Source: Laguncularia racemosa (taxonomy: Eukaryota; Streptophyta; Magnoliopsida; Myrtales; Combretaceae). From it: a DNA stretch of 64,000 bases. The position numbers were made by a program, and so were the translations under genes. Positions 57,325-64,000 of the stretch are shown here, piece after piece (within the stretch, counting starts at the first letter, position 1; each line of letters begins with the position of its first letter). The DNA lies in contig JBBMOL010000090.1 of NCBI GenBank assembly GCA_037954665.1, positions 2,418,001-2,482,000 on the forward strand. The letters run 5' to 3'. Below the pieces are notes generated by a model. It saw nothing but the letters and a program-made list of their open reading frames with translations. It was not told the origin of the DNA and ran no database searches.

Positions 57325-58813
57325 ATGGAAGACCTGGATGCAGAATGGGAAATTCAAGAGCACTTGCCTGAAGAGAGTAGCAGCAAGGTAAATTGGATAG
57401 TATCCAAGTGACTCGGACTAGGAAAGAAAATTTGATCTCCGGAATAGTGCTCTCTTCCGCCCCATTGGTTCTTCCTCCTCTGATTGTAATATCCACATTA
57501 GGATTTGCCGTTTCGGTTCCTTATGGTGTTTTCTTTGCATTGTATGTCTGCTCTGAGGGCCTCATGAGTAAGTTGCTCCCAGGCCCACCACCCTGTCTTT
57601 CTTTATTGGATTACCAGATGGTGCCTCAAGAGGAGGAAGGTGGAAGTGAAGAAATCATCATGCAGTCAGTTTTGACATGGAAGAGGAGGAGCAAGAGCAA
57701 CTTAAGGACACAAAAAGAGAGGTCGAAATGAGGATTGGAATGGATGAGGAAAATAAGGCTCCTGAAAATGATCAATGGGTAAAAGAAGCAAATGTAGTAG
57801 GAATCAATGCAGAACAGCCTGCAGATGACGTGCAAGGTGTTGTATTAACAATTGAAGGTGGAGAGAGAGGTATCGGTGAGCCTGAGGAGGAGGAGCAAGG
57901 GCAACTTAAGGACACAAAAAGAGAGGTCGAAATGAGGATTGGGATGGATGAGGAAAATAAGGCTCCTGAAAATGATCAATGGGTAAAAGAAGCAAAAGTA
58001 GTAGGAATCAATGCAGAACAGCCTGCAGATGACGTGCAAGGTGTTGTATTAACAATAGAAGGTGGAGAGAGAGGTATTGGTGAGCCTGAGGATAAGGACA
58101 CTCCGGTTGAACTTACAGATGTAGTTTTGATGAATAGCCGGGGAGAGGGAGGTACTGATAGGGAGGAATTGGAGAAGGAAACAAGGGGCTTAATTGAGAA
58201 AATCAGAGATGAGGGCAAAGCTAGTGCAGTGGATGAGAATAAGCTGCACTCAGAAGATATGCCCCATGCTAGAGGCAGGGAAAATGAAGCAGAGAAAGCA
58301 AGGCCAACTGTCAAGAATGAAACAGATGTGGATGTGCCTATTGAAGCTAAAAGTAGTGGGAAAAAGGGAAAAAAGAGAGGAAAGAAGAAAGACAAAGCCG
58401 AAGATAAAGGAATGGAGAAACTCGTAGAAGTTCCTGAAGTAGTAGAAGGTGACAATGTGGATGTTGTTCAAAGGAAAGATTCGGTTAATGACATTGCAGT
58501 AGAAGAGATATCAATTCATGAGATTGTGATTGCATCGAAGGAACATCCTATGGAACCATCTCATGGAACTTCTGATGGTAGTGTTGTTGATTGATTTACT
58601 TCTTCTTCTTTTTTATCCTATATTATTTGGAGTCTACTATGAGAGTAAATTCAATTGGATTCTTCGATAACATGCACAGGATACTTGCAAAATGCAACCA
58701 TCGTACGGAATGGAACTATAAGTATTTCAGAAGTCCAGATATCGGGAGTAAGAAACCAGCAGAAACATGAGAAAAATCCTTCTGAAAAAGTTAACACTTT
58801 CCACAAACATGAG
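57325..58813 (+). pseudogene. Fragmented plant gene: hydrophobic segment plus acidic duplicated domain; model unresolved
   Basis: Three coding-looking blocks sit in three frames. Block 1 (57324-57387) follows a good acceptor, begins ATGGAAGAC and ends at a good donor AAG|GTAAAT; it reads MEDLDAEWEIQEHLPEESSS. Block 2 (about 57393-57567) encodes a long hydrophobic stretch (ENLISGIVLSSAPLVLPPLI and onward), about 45 apolar residues like a membrane hairpin. Block 3 (57666-58577) is a highly charged domain with a 68-residue tandem duplication, then Lys-rich (KSSGKKGKKRGKKKDK) and acidic parts. A 98-bp GT-AG intron (57568-57665, donor GTAAGT) joins blocks 2 and 3 in phase; 58680-58813 may be a further exon, also in phase after a donor at 58578. 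Blocks 1 and 2 cannot be joined by any plausible intron, so a frameshift is likely. I recall no named family. It could be a live gene with a start I have missed. Confidence 0.5.
57683..58090 (+). repeat. 204-bp in-frame tandem duplication
   Basis: Units 57683-57886 and 57887-58090 encode 68 residues each, from EEEQ to GEPE. They differ at only a handful of bases (for example Glu/Gly after EEEQ, Asn/Lys in the EAN/EAK position), so the duplication is recent. Confidence 0.95.
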
Positions 58814-58892
58814 GTTAGGGCTTAATGTGACTATTATAATCTCATGGAACTTGTAGCTGCTAATATCTATAGGAATTCCATCTTATCATATA

Positions 58893-60087
58893 CTAATTAT
58901 ATTTGCTTTTTTGTTTTCCAAGATATAAAAAAAGTACCAAGTAAAACACAATAACTGGAAACGGATTTCCTATCCATAGGACATGCTCCCAATCAAAGTC
59001 TGAAAATGCCGACACGGTTAATGAATTAGCAACAGCATAATAGAGACCAAGATTAAGCGTAACCTTCAAATATTTCAAAACATGATATGCAACATGAAGA
59101 TGTCCAGCTTGTCTAAAAATTGATTAAGTCAATGGATAGCAAATGAAGATATCATGTCTGGTAAAGGTGAGATAATGAAGTCATCCGATAATACACCAAT
59201 ACAATGTAGGATCATTGAGTTGCTCTCGGCATCAAAAGAAATTTCAATCTAGAAAGAAATGGAAAACACATAGCCTTGGTGGTAGAAAGACCACAATCAC
59301 ATAGTATATCCAAGATAAATTTTCTTTGATTTAAAAGAATGTCTTGAGAATTTTGACAAATCTCAATTCTCAAGAAAAATCTAGCTAAGCAAGATTCTTA
59401 ATGGTGAATTTTTAATCTAAAAACTCCTTCAATTCTACGATAGATTAACTATTAGTGCCAGTAATAAGCACGTCGTCAACATAGAGTAAGACTACTAGAA
59501 AACCATAAAATGCTAATAAAGTAAATAGAGATTAATCATGATGAGACTATATAAAGCCCTATTATATTGAAAAAAATAGAGATTTCCAAGTTCCATTAAT
59601 GAGAAGCTTATTTAAATTCATGTAAGGATCTTAAAATCTTGCAAACTTGACCTAGCCTAGCCTTGATATACCTTGGTGGAGGAATCATACAGATCTCTTC
59701 ATCTAAAAAACCATGGAAAAATGCATTGTTGATGTCAACTTAGAAAAGAGGCCAATTATTAACACTAGCAATGGCAAGAAGAATCCTAATAGTACCTAAC
59801 TAAGCTACAAGAGAAAAGGTACTATAATAGTCCCCACCTTCCACTTAGGTATAACCTTTTGCCACCAAACAAGCTTTATATCATTCTATAGTTCCATCAG
59901 CATGATACTTAATCTTATACACCCATTTACATCTAATGACACGTTTTCTAGGTGGCAATTCTATCAAATCCCAAGTATTATTGTCTTCAAGAGCTTTCAA
60001 CTTCTTAGACATTACCTCAACCCACAAATTATCTTCCAATGCTTGTGAATAAGGAGAAGGTTCTTTAGTCATGAAAACATTAGCCAT
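58893..60087 (-). pseudogene. Degraded Ty1/copia reverse transcriptase/RNase H fragment
   Basis: Several frames read copia RT in order on the minus strand. 59881-60087 has the N-terminal RT block (ALEDNNTWDLIELPPRKR, then CKWVYKIK). About 59630-59745 has a VDINNAFFHG-type block. Near 59455-59490 lies YVDDVLITGT, and 58893-59078 holds RNase H scraps (FSDFDWEH). Stops and frameshifts are frequent. No LTRs, Gag or integrase are seen. It is unrelated in age to the intact copia element upstream. Confidence 0.85.
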
Positions 60088-60133
60088 GAATTAATACGAA
60101 CCATGTCAACCTATGACAACCTGATACCTAATA

Positions 60134-60878
60134 TGGAAATCAACTCAAGATCGTTCAAGAGTATATGGAAACCATGACCTGTTGCTTAGCAAAGCAAGAA
60201 CCTTGGTATAGAGAGGATGCCACAATCGGTGATGGAGATTTGATTGATAAGTCTTGATGAACGCCATGGAATAAGCAGTAAGTTAGAGTTCTTTCAAGAA
60301 TCAAAGAGAAATTAAACCCTTATTTTTTTTTATCAATAATGCTAATCATATTCTCATTGATCAAGTGCCTATTAATAGGTAATGGATACAAAAAATTGGC
60401 CACAAAGAATGGAAAAATTCAGCTAAAAGAATAGATACTTAACAAAAATATATATAATACTAAACTCTACTTTGTAACCCTTATGATTCACGCCCATAAA
60501 TAGATACCTTGTTTCCTTATAACAAAAGTCTTGAAATCAAAAGTAGAAAATAAAGACAAGAACCCAAAACTAGCAACTTGATTTTAGGATTTTTATTATG
60601 CATGCCGAAATCTGACTTGGGAAAGAAAATTTGCCTTCTAACCTTCATGACTTGGTCAAATATGCCTATCTTAACCTTGATTCACTTCTATATTAACCTT
60701 AATGACATGGATCATTTTTTGTTCATCCTTGGTATGTTGCACATGGACCTCCTCTTCTTAGACATCTTGGATTAAGCCATTAAGTGCATCTTTAAATCTT
60801 TTAGCTTGGGTTTGTGTAATCGGCTCATGTAGAATTTCAAGTGGATCTACACTCCATTTCCTAGACATGCCTCCATCA
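60134..60878 (-). repeat. 3' LTR of Gypsy-3 (outer boundary tentative)
   Basis: In element sense it starts TGATGGAGGC directly after the purine tract AAGAGGAGGGGAA (60879-60891 on the minus strand), so the inner edge is firm. The outer edge at 60134 rests on a CA end followed by an ATTAGGTATCAGG phrase resembling a tRNA-Met primer-binding site. The other LTR lies outside the window, so it cannot be checked here. Confidence 0.5.
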
Positions 60879-60889
60879 TTCCCCTCCTC

Positions 60890-63800
60890 TTAAAAAGGAT
60901 TTGTCCTCAAATCATCACCTACATCAAAAGGACTCAAATAAATGACAATAAGAGTAGCACTTACGTTATACTCACCAAGTAAATCTAGTTTGTAGGCATT
61001 GTCATTGATAAGCTTAAGGACTTGAAAAGGACCATCGCCTTTAGGAAGCACCGTGAACCACCTTTGTGCGGGAAATCTTTCTTTGAGCATGTGTATCCAA
61101 ACCTAATCTCCTGGTTCAAGCACTATTTAACGATACTCTTTCTTGGCTTGTTTTGCATATTGCTCTATCCTTCACTCAATGTGGAGCCTTGCCTTCTCAT
61201 GAATTTGCTTAACAAATTCAGCTTTCTTTTTTGTTGTCAAAGCTAATATGCTCAATCATAAGTAAAGGAAATAAATCCATAGGAGTTAATGGATTAAAAC
61301 CATACACAATTTCAAAAGGTGAAAATTTAGTGGCAGAATATATAGTACAATTATAAGCAAACTCAACATGTGGCAAACAATCTTCCCATGTTTTAATGTT
61401 CTTTTTAATGATAGCCTTTAACAAAGTAGACAAAATCCTATTCACTACCTTGGTTTCACCATCGGTTGTGGGTGATAAGTAGTAGAAAGCAATAACTTAG
61501 TTCCTAACTTACACCACAAGGTCTTCCAAAAGTAACTCAAGAACTTGGCATCTCTATCTAATACAATTGTCCTAGGCTGCAATCTCACAATCTTCCTAAA
61601 GAACAAATCTGCAACATGTGAAGCATCATCCGTTTTGTGGCATGGGATAAAATGTGCCATATTTGAAAACCTATCCATAACCACAAAAAAAAAAAAAATC
61701 CCTACCACGTCTAGACCTAAGCAAACCTAATACAAAGTCTATGGAAATACTAACCCAAGGTTCACTAGGAATAGGAAGTGATGTGTAAAAGCCATGGGGT
61801 TACACTTGCGATTTAGCTTGCTTACATGTGAAACACCTTCCACAAATTCTTTCAACATCTTGCTTCATGTGAGGCCAATAAAAGTGCTCTTGTAAAATTC
61901 CTAAAGCCTTAGTTACCTTAAAATGTCCTATCAATCCTCCACCATGAGACTCCTTCACTAACTACACTTGAATGGAACAATTATGAATGCACAATTTATT
62001 TTCCCGAAACAAAACTTCACAAAAATCCTAGTCTGAAGGATACAATTCTTTAATGTGTTCAAAACCAAGAAATTTAGCATCAAGAGTTGAGATTAAGATG
62101 TACCTCCGTGAAAGTGCATTGGCAATGGTGTTTTCCTTACCTTGCTTATAGCAAATGACATATGGAAATATCTTTATGAATTCCACCCATCGTGCATGTC
62201 GCTTATTTAACTTGTGTTAGCCCTTCAAATGCTGCAATGACTCACGGTCGGTATGAATCATAAACTCCTTAAGCTAAAGGTAGTGTTGCCATGTTTCCAA
62301 AGCCCTAACTAATGCATACAACTTTTTATCATAACTAGGGTATCTCAAGGCTGCACCACTAAGCTTTTCGCTAAAATATGCAATTGGTCATCCTTCTTAC
62401 ATAAGAACGACTCTAATTCCTAAACCTGTAGCGTCACATTCAACCTCAAAGGTTTTTGCAAAGTTAGGTAAAGCTAGCAAAGGAGCATGAGTTAGTTTTT
62501 CCTTGATCAATTGGAAAGCCTTTTCTTACTCTTCTCCCTACCTAAACCCAATGCTCTTCTTGATGACTTCGATTATTGGTGTAGCTATACTACTAAAGTC
62601 CTTCACAAGCTACCGATAAAAACTAGCAAGTCCATGAAGACTTCTAACATTACTTACACATGTTGGACTTGGCCATTCTTGAATTGCACGAATCTTCTCC
62701 TCATCAACCTATATTCCTTGTGAGCTCATGACAAAACCAAGAAACACAAGCTTATTGGTGCAAAATGTGCACTTCTTGAGGTTAGCAAATAATCCCTCTT
62801 TTTGAAGTACATCCAAAACAAATTTTAAACGAGTCAAAGAGTTATCCAAGTTTGTGCTATAAATAAGAATATCATTAAAATAAACAACCACAATTTTTCC
62901 AATACAAGCACGTAAAACATGGTTCATTATTCCCATGAAAGTATTAGGTGTATTGGTTAACCCAAAGAGTATAACTAATCATTCATATAAACCATATTTT
63001 GTTTAAATGCAATTTTCCATTCATCACTTTCTTTCATTCTAATTTGATAATATCCTCTTTTCAAGTCAATTTTACAAAAGATACAAGACTCATACAACTC
63101 ATCAAGCATATCATCTAAGTGAGAAATGGGATGACAATACTTTACTATTATGTTGTTGATGGCTTGACAATCAACGCACATCTTCTACGACTTATCTTTC
63201 TTAAGAACCAAAATCACCAGAATAGAGCATGCACTCATGCTTTCTCTCACGTACCCCTTTTCCATTAATTCACTAACTTTCCTTTGGAGTTCCTTAGTCT
63301 CCTTTGGATTACTCCCATAAGTGAGTCGGTTTGGAATGGTTATGTCAGGTACAAAATCAATTTAATGTTCAATCCTTTAGATAGGAGGTAATCTTGTTGG
63401 GATTTCCTCGGGAAAGACACTCTCAAATTCCTGCAAAAGAGAGACAACAAAACTAGGCAAAGAAGTATCAAGTTGGTTAGCGTTAAAAAGTGCCTCTTTG
63501 TATAAAAATACAACCATAGGCTTCTTTAAGAATAGGGCTCTCTTAATCTCACTTGCCCTTGTATAAAAATTTGTTTTTCTCTCTATTTCTCTCTTATCAT
63601 TCACTTCTGCCATCTTTTCTCTCTCTCTCATTATTCTTAGACTCTCGCTCTTTTTCTCTTGAACTTTCACTCAATTTCTTTTTGTCACTCTCTTTCTTTT
63701 TGTTACTCTCTTTCTTTTGCTCATTTTCTTTTTGCAACCTCACTTGATCTTCATAAACCTGACTTGGTGTCAAAGGAGCTAGAGTGATTATCCTTTGGTT

Positions 63801-64000
63801 ATGTGCAAATGAATACTTGTTGGTGAAACTATCATGCTTAACCTTCCGATCAAATTGCCATGGTCTACCTACTAACAAGTGTCTGACTTACATCGGAATT
63901 ACATCACACAAAACTTCATCTTCATATTTTCCAACGTGAAAAGAGACTAACACCTGTTTATTCACCCCCATCCTACCACTATCATTCAACCATTGCAATT
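60890..64000 (-). pseudogene. Gypsy-3: degraded Ty3/gypsy gag-pol, running off the window
   Basis: Read from right to left: protease end (LVGRPWQFDRKVKHDSF, 63597-63878), a long Lys/Glu/Ser linker, reverse transcriptase (62709-63181, CVDCQAINNI, CKIDLKRGYYQIR), RNase H scraps, then integrase (61445-61708 VVMDRFSNMAHFIPC; 61218-61445) and its C-terminus (60890-61090, ERFPAQ...GDGPFQVLKLINDN). The catalytic loop reads YFNDILIYS, so one catalytic Asp is Asn. Stops and frameshifts are many. It is a different family from Gypsy-1 and Gypsy-2: the C-terminus (NAYKLDL...YNVSATL) and the charged linker differ. Confidence 0.88.

Overview
The window is nuclear DNA of a flowering plant, most likely a eudicot. 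The evidence is two genes with plant-style GT-AG introns, one encoding a chloroplast-type flavin hydrolase and one a plant-type membrane protein, set in AT-rich DNA crowded with Ty1/copia and Ty3/gypsy retrotransposons, a LINE remnant and small foldback elements. I cannot name the species.

Layout. 1-10.7 kb: no gene; a GC-rich hAT-like remnant, a diverged dispersed repeat (4.8-5.7 kb), a 1.25 kb ACATAC-type simple-repeat field and GTT/GCT triplet repeats. 10.7-15.7 kb: Gypsy-1 on the minus strand, with both LTRs, a TGAGC target duplication and a broken gag-pol. It abuts a ~0.5 kb foldback element (A). 17.1-21.3 kb: older gypsy relic, minus strand, with the integrase core deleted. 21.6-24.9 kb: complete seven-exon HAD-family FMN hydrolase gene (plus). 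26.7-34.2 kb: complete nine-exon gene (minus) for a 632-residue three-pass membrane protein of unknown function; the two genes converge. 34.2-41.8 kb: AT-rich, with foldback element B and a second copy of the 4.8 kb repeat. 41.8-47.7 kb: Gypsy-2 (plus), target duplication TAATG, one continuous gag-pol frame broken only by four stop codons. 49.5-50.7 kb: LINE 3'-end remnant. 51.0 kb: foldback element C with a 10-bp target duplication. 52.0-56.7 kb: a young, apparently intact Ty1/copia element (minus), LTRs differing at one position, target duplication CTTTC. 57.3-58.8 kb: pieces of a possible acidic-repeat gene in three frames. 58.9-60.1 kb: degraded copia reverse transcriptase. 60.1-64 kb: third gypsy element (minus), degraded and running off the window.

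The two host genes show no shared pathway. Most of the remaining recognisable structure is transposon biology. The most distinctive pattern is a 65-bp tandem subrepeat, with a CACGGC-spacer-CACGGCCGTGT core, just upstream of the TATA box in the LTRs of both Gypsy-1 and Gypsy-2. It was kept while the rest of the LTR sequence diverged. I did not find a convincing new multi-gene system.
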